A stretch of DNA of 26,338 nt, taken from Patescibacteria group bacterium. GTDB taxonomy: Bacteria > Patescibacteriota > Minisyncoccia > Phycocordibacterales > UBA12079. A program made the position numbers and the translations under genes. The stretch lies in the NCBI GenBank assembly GCA_018894995.1, contig JAHIOZ010000098.1:1-26338 (forward strand), written 5' to 3'. A model generated the notes under the pieces. That model was not told the DNA's origin. It did not search any database and was given only the letters and a program-made list of their open reading frames with translations. The number at the start of each line of letters is the position of its first letter. Positions within the stretch are counted from its first letter, which is position 1. This document shows positions 1 to 6,882 of the stretch, piece by piece.

Positions 1-450
1 AGGTTTTTTGAACCAAATAATTTTTTTGTGATTAGAAATGGTCTTTGGATCTCTCTAAATTTCCGTAATTACATTTTGTCGGTTGCGGAAAAAATTCTGC
101 CAATTCAACTGCCGAGTCATATTCCGGGTTTTGATTTGCCGAAAAGAATTAATGATGCGGAAATCCGCGCCAAGCTCGGCGACAACCATCTTTTTGAAGA
201 TGCGAGTGAATTTTGCTCGTGTCTTGCGGGAATGATTTCTCGCCAAGCCAATGGCGAGGAGGGAGATCTCCTCAATAACGGATCCTCGAACATTTTTTAT
301 GTTTGCGGAAAGGAAGGCGAGGTTTTTGCGGTTTTTGCGTCTTGGGCTGTCGACGATCGGAGGTGGGATGTGTCTGCGCTTCGGCTGGGCGGCCTTTCGT
401 GGCTTGCGGGCCGTCGTGCTTTTTCTCGCAACAGTATCTTGGGCAAATAG
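1..450 (+). CDS. Hypothetical protein, 3' end (start outside window)
   Basis: The frame is open from the first base, so this is the C-terminal 149 residues of a longer gene; the GTG at position 28 is inside the open frame and has no convincing ribosome binding site. The visible part is soluble-looking, with no membrane segment. It holds a segment rich in Asp/Glu/Asn (LGDNHLFEDASEF), then a possible beta-rich end (NIFYVCGKEGEVFAVFASW, followed by WLAGRRAFSRNS). The alternation of aromatic residues near the C-terminus and the FSRN ending resemble short hypothetical proteins I associate with Parcubacteria, but this is from memory and unverified. No function can be assigned. A hairpin terminator follows 32 bp after the stop. 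Confidence 0.6.
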   Translation, partial: RFFEPNNFFVIRNGLWISLNFRNYILSVAEKILPIQLPSHIPGFDLPKRINDAEIRAKLGDNHLFEDASEFCSCLAGMISRQANGEEGDLLNNGSSNIFYVCGKEGEVFAVFASWAVDDRRWDVSALRLGGLSWLAGRRAFSRNSILGK

Positions 451-481
451 TCCTTTGAACTTGGACTCTTTGTCTCTTTGA

Positions 482-526
482 CCCTTGGTCATTCCAACGA
501 AAGTTGGAGTGATCAGGGGTTTTGTT
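482..526 (+). terminator. Rho-independent terminator after the first gene
   Basis: Arms 482-498 and 503-519 pair over 17 bp with only G-U wobbles as imperfections and close on a GAAA tetraloop. The stem ends in GGGG and is followed by TTTTGTTTTG. It fits termination of the gene ending at 450. Confidence 0.7.
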
Positions 527-763
527 TTGTAAAAAATAAAATATTTTGATATTCTAAACAATGAAGTTTTTGTATTTGTCTCGGTCACGGCTTAGGCGGA
601 AGATTTTGAACATATTAAACATCAGAATTGTTTCGGTTAAGGCTTGAGCAAGCGTATGTTTGGTATGTTGTTGAAAAAATAATAAGGTGGAAAATTTGGT
701 TTGGTTATGTCATAATTGCCACCATCTTATTCATCATTACAAAGATGCAAAAGATAAATTCAT
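520..763. other. Intergenic stretch before tRNA-His
   Basis: No credible gene is seen. A weak promoter-like pair (TGGAAA, 17 bp, CATAAT, about 690-718) lies 45 bp upstream of the tRNA, and CATCTT / AAGATG could pair just before it. Both are tentative. Confidence 0.3.
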
Positions 764-835
764 GGAGGCATTGGTGTAGGAGTAACACTACAGCCTGTGG
801 AGCTGTCATCGTGGGTGCAAATCCCGCATGCCTCC
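764..835 (+). tRNA. tRNA-His (anticodon GTG)
   Basis: The sequence folds into a full cloverleaf. The acceptor GGAGGCAT / ATGCCTCC gives eight pairs, i.e. the normal seven plus the G-1:C73 pair specific to tRNA-His. The D stem is GTGT / ACAC with a 7-nt loop containing GG; the anticodon stem is ACAGC / GCTGT with loop CTGTGGA, placing GTG at 797-799. The variable loop has 4 nt, and the T stem is GTGGG / CCCGC. The T loop is TGCAAAT, so position 55 is G instead of the near-universal T. CCA is not encoded after C73 (next bases CAG), so it must be added by CCA-adding enzyme. A terminator hairpin follows 22 nt downstream. Confidence 0.9.
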
Positions 836-852
836 CAGTAAAAAGTTCCCAA

Positions 853-884
853 TAAAAAAAAGCTGGCCACCGGGGTCAGCTTTT
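853..884. terminator. Bidirectional terminator between tRNA-His and the convergent gene
   Basis: Arms 858-868 and 874-884 (AAAAGCTGGCC / GGTCAGCTTTT, one G-U pair, loop ACCGG). On the plus strand it ends in TTTT after tRNA-His. On the minus strand the stem is followed by eight T, making it a strong terminator for the 906-1229 gene. Confidence 0.85.
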
Positions 885-905
885 GGGTTGTGGGCGGGAG
901 TGATT

Positions 906-1229
906 TCAAAATTTTCTTATTTTCGCCAACATTTCGTCGGTTATTATTCTGACTACCTCACTGCTACTTAGTTTTTTGTAACCGGAAAAACGGTATTCTG
1001 TTAATTCGCAACAGATACACATTCTTCTTGGATAGTAAGATGTAGCCACTGCAATCATTGACTCTCCTCTTGGTTTTTGGCAGGTTTCAATAACTTCTTT
1101 GTGAGGGCAAGTTTCCCTCAGCAATACGCGATCTGATGCCACATTTTTCTCCAAAAGTTTTATCTCAGCTGAATTTTTTAGAATTCTGTTTTTAATTTCT
1201 AACAATTCGGATTCAGTTATTTCAGACAT
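906..1229 (-). CDS. Hypothetical protein with clustered cysteines
   Basis: A 107-residue protein of unknown function. Residues 1-35 are helical and charged (a possible short coiled coil with repeated I/L and E/K), followed by CPHKEVIETC (C41, C50) and CICC (C71, C73, C74). The paired cysteines plus H43 suggest one metal site, probably zinc, but no known finger family is recognised. The start is well supported: AAAGGAG lies 7 nt before the ATG, and a promoter with a perfect TATAAT sits upstream. It is a single-gene transcript, convergent with tRNA-His and sharing its terminator. The strong SD sets it apart from the neighbouring ribosomal and synthetase genes. Confidence 0.8.
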   Translation of the reverse strand: MSEITESELLEIKNRILKNSAEIKLLEKNVASDRVLLRETCPHKEVIETCQKPRGESMIAVATSYYPRRMCICCELTEYRFSGYKKLSSSEVVRIITDEMLAKIRKF

Positions 1230-1278
1230 TTTTCACTCCTTTGTTTTGGTTATTGTTTTTATACTTTTCCTGATTCGT

Positions 1279-1306
1279 ATTATAGGTAAATACTTTTAAA
1301 AAGCAA
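1279..1306 (-). promoter_or_regulatory. Promoter of the 906-1229 gene
   Basis: Read on the minus strand: -35 TTGCTT (1301-1306), 16-bp spacer, -10 TATAAT (1279-1284). The expected transcript start is about 40 nt before the ATG, leaving room for the SD. Confidence 0.7.
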
Positions 1307-1391
1307 ATTATTTAAAAAACAATTTTGCTTGCTTTAACAAGCCCTAATACTAACCTCTGATACTCAATTTTTTGGCTCTGTCAAAAAATTG

Positions 1392-1419
1392 TTGACTTAT
1401 TTTTTAAAAAGAGTAGTAT
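1392..1419 (+). promoter_or_regulatory. Promoter of secE-nusG
   Basis: -35 TTGACT (1392-1397), 16-bp spacer, -10 TAGTAT (1414-1419). It leaves a leader of about 180 nt before secE. The leader contains a small ACCC-GAAA-GGGT hairpin followed by five T (1430-1446) and an A+T-rich stem TTAGAA / TTCTAA enclosing TTTGTAAA / TTTACAAA (about 1500-1545). Nothing else is seen in the 1230-1603 gap. Confidence 0.6.
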
Positions 1420-1603
1420 ATTGACATAAGACCCGAAAGGGTTTTTAAAAATGAAAAATTTTATCTAATTAGCACATAACTTTGTCGTTTTAGAAAAAAT
1501 TTTAGAAATATTTGGTTTTTGTAAAGTTTTACAAAGCTTCTAACTAAATTTAAAAATCAGTTTGGCTGTCGGCTATGAGCTTTCAGCTATAAGCTTAAAA
1601 AAT

Positions 1604-1783
1604 ATGAAATTAATAGACTACATTAAAGATACAAAAAGCGAGTTAAAACATGTAACTTGGCCGACTAAACAACAGGCGGTTTGGTTTACAATTTTGGTTA
1701 TTATCATTTCCTTAGTTGTTTCTTTTTACCTCGGATTTTTTGATTTTATTTTTTCATTGGGAATTGAAAAATTTATCATTTAA
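1604..1783 (+). CDS. secE: Preprotein translocase subunit SecE
   Basis: Small membrane subunit of the SecYEG channel that clamps SecY. At 59 residues it is the minimal single-span form. It has the conserved amphipathic segment before the membrane (DYIKDTKSELKHVTWPTKQQ, containing the E-L-x-x-V-x-W-P signature) and one hydrophobic helix (about residues 25-46). The frame is also open from an ATG at 1562, but the extra 14 residues (starting MAVGYELS) come from a GGCTAT-AGCTTTCAGCTATAAGCTT-type intergenic repeat and precede the usual family start, so 1604 is preferred. Neither start has an SD. The position upstream of nusG is the standard bacterial order. Confidence 0.93.
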   Translation: MKLIDYIKDTKSELKHVTWPTKQQAVWFTILVIIISLVVSFYLGFFDFIFSLGIEKFII

Positions 1784-1823
1784 TATTTTTTAATTTTTGG
1801 AGAAATTAAAAAATCACGGAAGG

Positions 1824-1853
1824 TCGCGGAACGAACGCAGAATTACGCAGAAA
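1824..1853 (+). repeat. Dispersed 30-nt repeat, copy 1
   Basis: A sequence beginning TCGCGGAACGAACGCAG and ending AATTACGCAGAAA, GC-rich against its surroundings. Nearly identical copies lie at 3339-3368, 17513-17542 and, inverted, 18498-18527. It is followed by a palindrome, AAAAATTTGC-TTC-GCAAATTTTT, at 1856-1878. Confidence 0.75.
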
Positions 1854-1919
1854 TAAAAATTTGCTTCGCAAATTTTTATCCATAAATTCTAAATCATAAT
1901 TTAAAATCTAAACAAACAT

Positions 1920-2492
1920 ATGGACAATCAACAAGAAGAACAAAAAATAACAAAACAGGATTCCAGTGCCGGCAGAAATTGGTATGCAATCCATACTTAT
2001 GCCGGGTATGAAAATGCTGTTGTGAGAAATCTTAAACAAAGAATTGAGTCTTTGTGTATGCAAGACTTGATTTTTGATGTGGTTGTTCCGGTGGAAAAAA
2101 AGATTAAAATTAAAGGAGGAAAAAGAGTTGAAGAACAAGAAAAAATTTACCCCGGATATATTTTGGTTGATATGATTGTAACCGATGATTCTTGGTATGT
2201 TGTCAGAAATACACCGAGAGTTACAGGTTTCGTAGGAGCGGGAGTTAACCCGGTTCCTGTGAGTGAGGAAGAAATGTCCGAGCTTACCAAAAGAATGAAT
2301 ATGGATGTCACTAAACATGAGGTTGATTTGCAAATTGACGAAGCGGTTATCATCACCGACGGACCGTTTAAAGATACAGAGGGTAAGGTTATAGAAATTG
2401 ACGAGAAGAGCGGAAAAGTTAAAGTTCTTATTTCAATGTTCGGAAGAGAAACTCCAGCTGAGTTGGACTTTTTACAAATAAAGAGAATTTAG
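1920..2492 (+). CDS. nusG: Transcription termination/antitermination protein NusG
   Basis: General elongation factor that binds RNA polymerase through its N-terminal NGN domain and Rho or ribosomal protein S10 through the KOW domain. The 190-residue length is normal. The NGN domain starts with NWYAIHTYAGYENAV (about 20-34) and includes YPGYILVDM and VRNTPRVTGFVG. The KOW domain is residues 140-190 (ITDGPFKDTEGKVIEID, then SMFGRETPAELDF). There is no SD before the ATG. It lies 136 bp after secE, probably on the same transcript, although the spacer contains a palindrome and a repeat copy. Confidence 0.97.
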   Translation: MDNQQEEQKITKQDSSAGRNWYAIHTYAGYENAVVRNLKQRIESLCMQDLIFDVVVPVEKKIKIKGGKRVEEQEKIYPGYILVDMIVTDDSWYVVRNTPRVTGFVGAGVNPVPVSEEEMSELTKRMNMDVTKHEVDLQIDEAVIITDGPFKDTEGKVIEIDEKSGKVKVLISMFGRETPAELDFLQIKRI

Positions 2493-2499
2493 AAAAACA

Positions 2500-2839
2500 A
2501 AGAGTGAAGCGATTATGTTTTTCTTAACCCTGTTAAGTTCAAATTTCGCAGAAATTTGAAACATTTAAACTTTTAGCAGTTTGTCATTTGGGTGGTCAGG
2601 TAGCCTGTTGTGTTTACCCAACACTCTGATAATCAATAAAAGTTTAAATGATACTTAACTGGGGTATGGTTAAATAAATTTATTGAGTTAATTAAAATTT
2701 AGAGTATTGCGGGTTAGAAAGTAGCCCTAGTGAAATATCTTTTATTTTTTCTTAAAAATAAAAGTTTCATTTGCTTGAGGCAAATGAATTTCACAGGGCC
2801 ATAATTTTCTAATTCGCTTCGCTCATAAGAAAATTATGG
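2500..2839 (+). ncRNA. Highly structured region between nusG and rplK (candidate leader RNA)
   Basis: This 340-nt gap has no gene but many long perfect helices. 2532-2538 pairs with 2653-2659 (GTTAAGT / ACTTAAC) and encloses a 10-bp hairpin (2538-2547 / 2551-2560) and a 14-bp helix (2562-2575 / 2637-2650), which itself encloses CAGG / CCTG and GTGTT / AACAC. A second domain, 2724-2736 with 2788-2799 (12 pairs, one bulge), forms a three-way junction with 2739-2749 / 2754-2764 and 2768-2774 / 2780-2786. A final 12-bp hairpin (2799-2810 / 2828-2839) covers the rplK start codon. It does not match tRNA, tmRNA, RNase P, SRP or 6S RNA, or a riboswitch I know. Confidence 0.45.
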
Positions 2840-3258
2840 CAAAAAAAGCAATAAAAAAATTAAAATTACAAATTCCTGCAGGTAAAGCTACACCGGCTCC
2901 TCCTGTTGGACCGGCTTTGGGACAAGCCGGAATTAATATCGGTGAATTCGTAAATCAATTTAACGGTGCGACTAAAGAAATGATGGGGGATATCATCCCG
3001 GTTATAATTTCTGTTTATGAAGACAGAACTTTTGATTTTGTTCTTAAGACTCCGCCGGCATCAAGATTGATTTTGAAAAAAATGGGAATCGCAAAAGGTT
3101 CCGGCAAAAATCTTACAAAGAAAGCTGGGACTATTACAAAAAATCAAATTAGAGAAATTGCGGAACAAAAAATGGCTGATTTAAGCGCGAATGATATTGA
3201 AGCGGCGATGAAGATTATTGAAGGGACAGCTAGGAGTATGGGCGTCGAAGTTAAGTGA
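2836..3258 (+). CDS. rplK: 50S ribosomal protein L11
   Basis: L11 forms the GTPase-associated region of the large subunit with 23S rRNA helices 43-44. The 140-residue length is standard. The N-terminal domain has KLQIPAGKATPAPPVGPALGQAGINI (residues 9-34) with the proline-rich hinge. The C-terminal rRNA-binding domain runs from about residue 75 to MGVEVK. The ATG has no SD and sits in the right arm of a 12-bp hairpin. The usual partner rplA (L1) is not downstream: a terminator follows, then the nucleotide genes. The last four codons and the stop form the left end of a 41-bp perfect inverted repeat. Confidence 0.97.
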   Translation: MAKKAIKKLKLQIPAGKATPAPPVGPALGQAGINIGEFVNQFNGATKEMMGDIIPVIISVYEDRTFDFVLKTPPASRLILKKMGIAKGSGKNLTKKAGTITKNQIREIAEQKMADLSANDIEAAMKIIEGTARSMGVEVK

Positions 3259-3329
3259 TTTTTTAAAAAAACAAAAATGCCGACTTAGGTCGGCATTTTT
3301 GTTTTTTTAAAAAATCACTTAACTTCGAC
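3244..3329 (+). terminator. rplK terminator within a 41-bp perfect inverted repeat
   Basis: The inner part, AAAAATGCCGAC-TTAG-GTCGGCATTTTT, is a normal bidirectional terminator. Pairing continues without a mismatch to 3244-3284 / 3289-3329, so the right arm is an inverted copy of the last four codons and stop of rplK. Confidence 0.9.
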
Positions 3330-3338
3330 CGCAAAAGG

Positions 3339-3368
3339 TCGCGGAACGAACGCGGAATTACGCGGAAA
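3339..3368 (+). repeat. Dispersed 30-nt repeat, copy 2
   Basis: Same family as 1824-1853 (TCGCGGAACGAACGCGG, then AATTACGCGGAAA). It is followed by ACGACGA-type repeats and a CGACGAAAGGC-TTT-GCCTTTCGTCG hairpin (about 3389-3416), then by the REP-like core GTCTTTGCGAG...CGTGGCAATC (3437-3464). Together these fill the rplK to deaminase gap. Confidence 0.75.
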
Positions 3369-3487
3369 CGACGACGAGACGACGACGAAACGACGAAAGG
3401 CTTTGCCTTTCGTCGTTAACGATAAAACTCTGCTATCGTCTTTGCGAGCCGAAGGCGTGGCAATCTAGGAGTTTCGTAATAGTTTTC

Positions 3488-3516
3488 TTGACTCCGCCCT
3501 CGCAAATAACTATACT
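3488..3516 (+). promoter_or_regulatory. Promoter of the deaminase-thyA operon
   Basis: -35 TTGACT (3488-3493), 17-bp spacer, -10 TATACT (3511-3516): the best consensus promoter in the window. The transcript would carry a leader of about 60 nt ending in the AAAGGAG SD. Confidence 0.8.
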
Positions 3517-3583
3517 CAACGCAGGTTAGTAGTATTGAAAAAGGAAATTTTTTCCTAAAAAATATAAAAGAAAGGAGACTTGG

Positions 3584-4126
3584 ATGAACAAAAAACAAAC
3601 AATAACAACAAAGAGAATTGATTGGGACACACTTTTTATGCTCCATGTTCGTGCTTATGCGATGAGGAGTGCCTGTGTAAATTACAAGGTTGGTGCGGTT
3701 TTTACCAAAGACAATAGAGTTCTGACGGGAGGTTTTAATGGACCACCGAGAAAGGAACCGAATTGTTGCGAGGTTGGTTGTGCAAAGCGTGATGCAGGCG
3801 GAAAAATAATGCCTGCCGGCTCAGGTCTTTGCAGGGGTGCTCATGCTGAAATGAACAGTTTGGCAAATGCTTGCATTGGCGGTGTTGGTTTAAGCGGTGT
3901 GACAGTTTATTGTTCTTTTAGTCCTTGCTGGGATTGTGCCAAACATTTGGTTAATCTTGGTATCTCCCGTTTTGTGTACGAGGTTGAGTATACTGAAGAA
4001 GAAGGTCAGCGAGCCCTTGATTTGCTGAAACGCCGAGGTGTCGAATTGGTTCATTTTACTTTTGACGAATCAGTTTTACTTGATTTTCAGAATTTTAACC
4101 CCGTAGCAAAGGAGAAAAGCAAATGA
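3584..4126 (+). CDS. Deoxycytidylate (dCMP) deaminase family protein
   Basis: Zinc-dependent deaminase, predicted to turn dCMP into dUMP in the cytosol. The catalytic motif is H87-A-E89, with PCWDC supplying C115 and C118; E89 is the proton shuttle. Cys 61, 62 and 66, with a further Cys at 83, lie between the core strands where some dCMP deaminases bind a second zinc. The length (180 residues) suits the family. AAAGGAG stands 6 nt before the ATG. The stop overlaps the next gene by 4 bp (ATGA), so both are translated together; that gene uses dUMP, which supports dCMP over free cytidine as substrate. A tRNA- or RNA-editing deaminase is less likely given this context. Confidence 0.85.
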   Translation: MNKKQTITTKRIDWDTLFMLHVRAYAMRSACVNYKVGAVFTKDNRVLTGGFNGPPRKEPNCCEVGCAKRDAGGKIMPAGSGLCRGAHAEMNSLANACIGGVGLSGVTVYCSFSPCWDCAKHLVNLGISRFVYEVEYTEEEGQRALDLLKRRGVELVHFTFDESVLLDFQNFNPVAKEKSK

Positions 4127-4896
4127 GTAAATTCAATTTTCTTGAAGAATACGATCTCGGTAATGCTTGGTTTTCTGCCCTAGATACTATTATGTCGAAA
4201 GGTCGAAGATATCTTATTACGAGTGGGAGTTATGAAGGTATCCACAGAATTGGTATGCCTACTTTGATTAATATCGAAAATCCCGGAAATAGACCTCTTT
4301 TTCCGATAATTCCTGATGGAATTCCGGCTCCGACTAACGAAGAAGATATTAACGAATATGTCGGGTATCTTGTAAACGGAGAAAAACAACCTAACGAGCA
4401 TTATACCTATGGGGAAGACTTGCACTGGCTTGTTGAGTGGACTATCAAGCATTACAAGAATTTTGGTCATGGGAATAATCATTGTTATATGACTGTCGGG
4501 CGTCCCGAAACTGTTCATTTTTACGATCGGGATGTCAATTATTCTGAAGATATTAAGGTCGTTAGCGCACCGGATATTTCTAGAATTCATCACATTGATA
4601 ATGCATGGAATAAAAATCATGCCATCAAAACAAGCTCCCAATGTCTTCGCGGTATTGATACATGGATTGACGATGGTAAACTTCATTTCTGGGTTTACTT
4701 CCGGTCCTGGGATTTGTGGGGTGGTTTTCCTGTCAATCTTGGTGGAATTCAGCTTCTCAAAGAATATATGGCGGCGGAGATTGGCGTCGGTGACGGCTCA
4801 ATGACCGTTGCTTGTAAAGATCTTCATGTGTACGAACACACTTGGGTTGTTGCGCTTATGCGTCTTAAAAAAGACGAAAGTCTCCTCAAAAGATAA
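4123..4896 (+). CDS. thyA: Thymidylate synthase, ThyA family (divergent)
   Basis: Predicted to methylate dUMP to dTMP with methylene-tetrahydrofolate. The 257 residues are divergent, but the ThyA active site is complete: nucleophile C174 (SQC), RSWDLWGGFPVN (R194, S195, D197, G201, N205) matching the RSxDxxxGxPxN dUMP-binding motif, and H235-V-Y237 for the HxY motif. The N-terminal SKGRR region probably supplies the phosphate-binding arginine. The overall look is closer to the divergent archaeal/phage ThyA type than to E. coli ThyA. The start is set by the 4-bp overlap and by AAAGGAG inside the deaminase gene. A dUMP/dCMP hydroxymethylase is the main alternative, since it shares this fold. 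Confidence 0.82.
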   Translation: MSKFNFLEEYDLGNAWFSALDTIMSKGRRYLITSGSYEGIHRIGMPTLINIENPGNRPLFPIIPDGIPAPTNEEDINEYVGYLVNGEKQPNEHYTYGEDLHWLVEWTIKHYKNFGHGNNHCYMTVGRPETVHFYDRDVNYSEDIKVVSAPDISRIHHIDNAWNKNHAIKTSSQCLRGIDTWIDDGKLHFWVYFRSWDLWGGFPVNLGGIQLLKEYMAAEIGVGDGSMTVACKDLHVYEHTWVVALMRLKKDESLLKR

Positions 4897-4909
4897 AATT
4901 TGTTTCTCC

Positions 4910-4940
4910 AAAGCCTCCACTCGAAAGGGTTGGGGCTTTT
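4910..4940 (+). terminator. Terminator after thyA
   Basis: AAAGCCTC (4910-4917) pairs with GGGGCTTT (4932-4939) and is followed by TTTTC and a later run of seven T. Confidence 0.6.
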
Positions 4941-5002
4941 CTTATGTCTTTTTTTCGGTTAATATTTACCTAATGGATTAAACAAAGCGAGTTAAACAAA
5001 AA

Positions 5003-6760
5003 ATGATTAAAAACGAATTGGAAAAAATAATAAAAAAAGCTTTGGCGGATTTGGGAATTGAAGCCGAGAGTGTTTGCTTGGATCATCCTGTTGATTTGGC
5101 TATGGGAGATTATTCAACAAATGTCGCGATGGTTTATGCAAAAAAAATCGGACAAAATCCCCGCGAACTCGCCGAAAAAATCGCCGAGAAAATCAACTTG
5201 GAAACCCGGTTTCCAAGTGAAATGTTGGAAAAGGTGGAACCGGCTGGGGCTGGTTTTATAAATTTTTATTTGAGCAAAGACTTTTTTGAAAATAATATAG
5301 CTGAAATTTTAAAAGCGGGGGAGAAATATGGAAGCAATGAAAGTTTGAAAGGGCAGAAAATTTTGATTGAGCACAGCTCACCAAACTTGTTTAAAGAATT
5401 TCATATTGGGCATATGGTTAATAATTCAATCGGTGAAGCAATTACAAGAATTATCAAAAATTCCGGTGCTGATGTAAAAGTCATTTCTTATCCGTCGGAT
5501 GTTGGGCTTGGGATTGCAAAAACTATTTGGGCTATAAAAAACTATGATATTACTGGATTAGAAAAAGATTTTTTATTTAACAATAGTAAAATACTAGATG
5601 AAAAAATTAAAATTCTGGGAGTTGCTTACACTTTAGGTAATTTAGCGTATAAAGATCACGGAAATGAAAAACAAGAAATAGATGAAATAAACAAAAAAAT
5701 TTATAACAAATCTGACGGGGAAATAAATAAAATTTATAACGAAGGTAAAAAATTAACTCTCGAACACTTCGAGATCATCGTTAAAAAGTTAGGTTCAAAA
5801 TTTGATGATTATATTTTTGAAAGTGAGGCAGGAGAAATTGGGAAAGAAATTGTAAAAGAAAAAATAGGAGAAGTTTTTGAGGAAAGCGAAGGGGCTGTGG
5901 TATTCAAAGGAGAAAAATATGGTTTACATACTCGCGTTTTTTTAAATTCTCAAGGGTTACCAACTTATGAAACAAAAGATTTAGGTTTGCTCAAGTTAAA
6001 ATTTGATAAATATCATCCAGATAAGTCTATTTTTATAACAGACAATGAGCAGAATGAATACATGAAAGTCATGTTGAAAGCAGGAGAACAGATAAATTCT
6101 GCTTGGGCAGAAAAAACAAAACATATTGGACATGGACGGCTTCGTTTTCTAGACGGGCGACTTTCTTCAAGGGAAGGTAATGTTTTGACAGCACTTAAAC
6201 TTCTCGGCGACATCCAGATGAAAGTTTGGGATAAAATGAATTCTTCAAAAAATATAACTAAAAACGAAATATCAAAAGCTTCCTTTTGTGTTTCTGGTGG
6301 GGCTGTAAAATACGCAATATTAAAATCATCAACGGGAAAAAATATTATTTTTGATAAAGAAAAAGCTTTAGCTTTAGAGGGGAACACCGGACCATACTTG
6401 CAATACACCTATGCTCGAGCGAAATCGGTTATTGAAAAAGCAAAAAAAGAAAACATCGCAACTTGGAAACCGGGTTTCCAAGTGGAATTAAGGCTGTTGA
6501 ACAGCCTTAGTGAGGTTGAAAAATTGCTTTATCGTTTTCCGGAAGTTGTTGAGAGGGCGGGGGAGGAATATGAACCGCATTATATCGCGACTTATTTGTT
6601 TGAATTGGCACAGGCTTTTAACTCTTATTATGGGAATAATAAAATTGCGGACAAAGAAGATGAAAATGCACCTTACAAAGTTGCATTGACGGAAGCGGTT
6701 GCTCAAACAATCAAAAACGGACTTTGGCTTTTGGGGATTGAGGCGCCGGAAAAACTATAA
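5003..6760 (+). CDS. argS: Arginyl-tRNA synthetase
   Basis: Class I synthetase charging tRNA-Arg; 585 residues, the normal length. It has the N-terminal Add-1 domain (ending GAGFINFYL), the HIGH motif H134-I-G-H137 preceded by SSPNLFKEF, and SSREGN in the loop that replaces KMSKS in many ArgRS. The C-terminal DALR anticodon domain ends in the typical NGLWLLGIEAPEKL. No SD: the start is preceded by AAACAAAAA. Two copies of the same 23-bp palindrome are read in frame (5196-5218 as NLETRFPS, 6461-6483 as TWKPGFQV), both in variable linkers, so the enzyme is probably intact. A terminator follows before ileS. Confidence 0.96.
   Translation: MIKNELEKIIKKALADLGIEAESVCLDHPVDLAMGDYSTNVAMVYAKKIGQNPRELAEKIAEKINLETRFPSEMLEKVEPAGAGFINFYLSKDFFENNIAEILKAGEKYGSNESLKGQKILIEHSSPNLFKEFHIGHMVNNSIGEAITRIIKNSGADVKVISYPSDVGLGIAKTIWAIKNYDITGLEKDFLFNNSKILDEKIKILGVAYTLGNLAYKDHGNEKQEIDEINKKIYNKSDGEINKIYNEGKKLTLEHFEIIVKKLGSKFDDYIFESEAGEIGKEIVKEKIGEVFEESEGAVVFKGEKYGLHTRVFLNSQGLPTYETKDLGLLKLKFDKYHPDKSIFITDNEQNEYMKVMLKAGEQINSAWAEKTKHIGHGRLRFLDGRLSSREGNVLTALKLLGDIQMKVWDKMNSSKNITKNEISKASFCVSGGAVKYAILKSSTGKNIIFDKEKALALEGNTGPYLQYTYARAKSVIEKAKKENIATWKPGFQVELRLLNSLSEVEKLLYRFPEVVERAGEEYEPHYIATYLFELAQAFNSYYGNNKIADKEDENAPYKVALTEAVAQTIKNGLWLLGIEAPEKL
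5196..5218 (+). repeat. In-frame palindrome, copy 1 (argS)
   Basis: Perfect 11-bp arms around one base: ACTTGGAAACC-C-GGTTTCCAAGT. It lies in the linker between the Add-1 helices and the LEKVEPAGAGFIN segment. Confidence 0.85.
6461..6483 (+). repeat. In-frame palindrome, copy 2 (argS)
   Basis: ACTTGGAAACC-G-GGTTTCCAAGT, identical to copy 1 except for the central base but read in a different frame relative to the palindrome. It lies just before the DALR domain. Confidence 0.85.
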
Positions 6761-6804
6761 TTCAGTTTTTAGTTTTTAGTTGATAGTTTTTAGCATAAAA
6801 AATT

Positions 6805-6836
6805 AAAATCGTAAAAGCGAAGCTTTTGCGGTTTTT
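6805..6836 (+). terminator. Terminator after argS
   Basis: Arms 6805-6818 and 6822-6835 (14 bp, two G-U pairs) close on GAA and end in TTTTT. AGTTTTTAG-type tandem repeats precede it (6765-6795). Confidence 0.65.
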
Positions 6837-6882
6837 GATTGTCGGCTTTTTAAATTTCTCATTTTAATGTATTATTTCTTTT

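Noticed and set aside
55..588. Long minus-strand open frame of 177 codons
   Set aside because: It is antisense to the 1-450 gene, continues through a hairpin terminator and has no SD or promoter.
628..855. Open frame of 75 codons on the plus strand
   Set aside because: It runs straight through tRNA-His (764-835) and has no ribosome binding site.
2500..2830. Possible tRNA, tmRNA or riboswitch in the nusG-rplK gap
   Set aside because: Stems were compared with tRNA arms and with conserved cores of tmRNA, RNase P, SRP RNA and common riboswitches; no match beyond short words such as CTGATAAT. It is kept only as an unassigned structured region.
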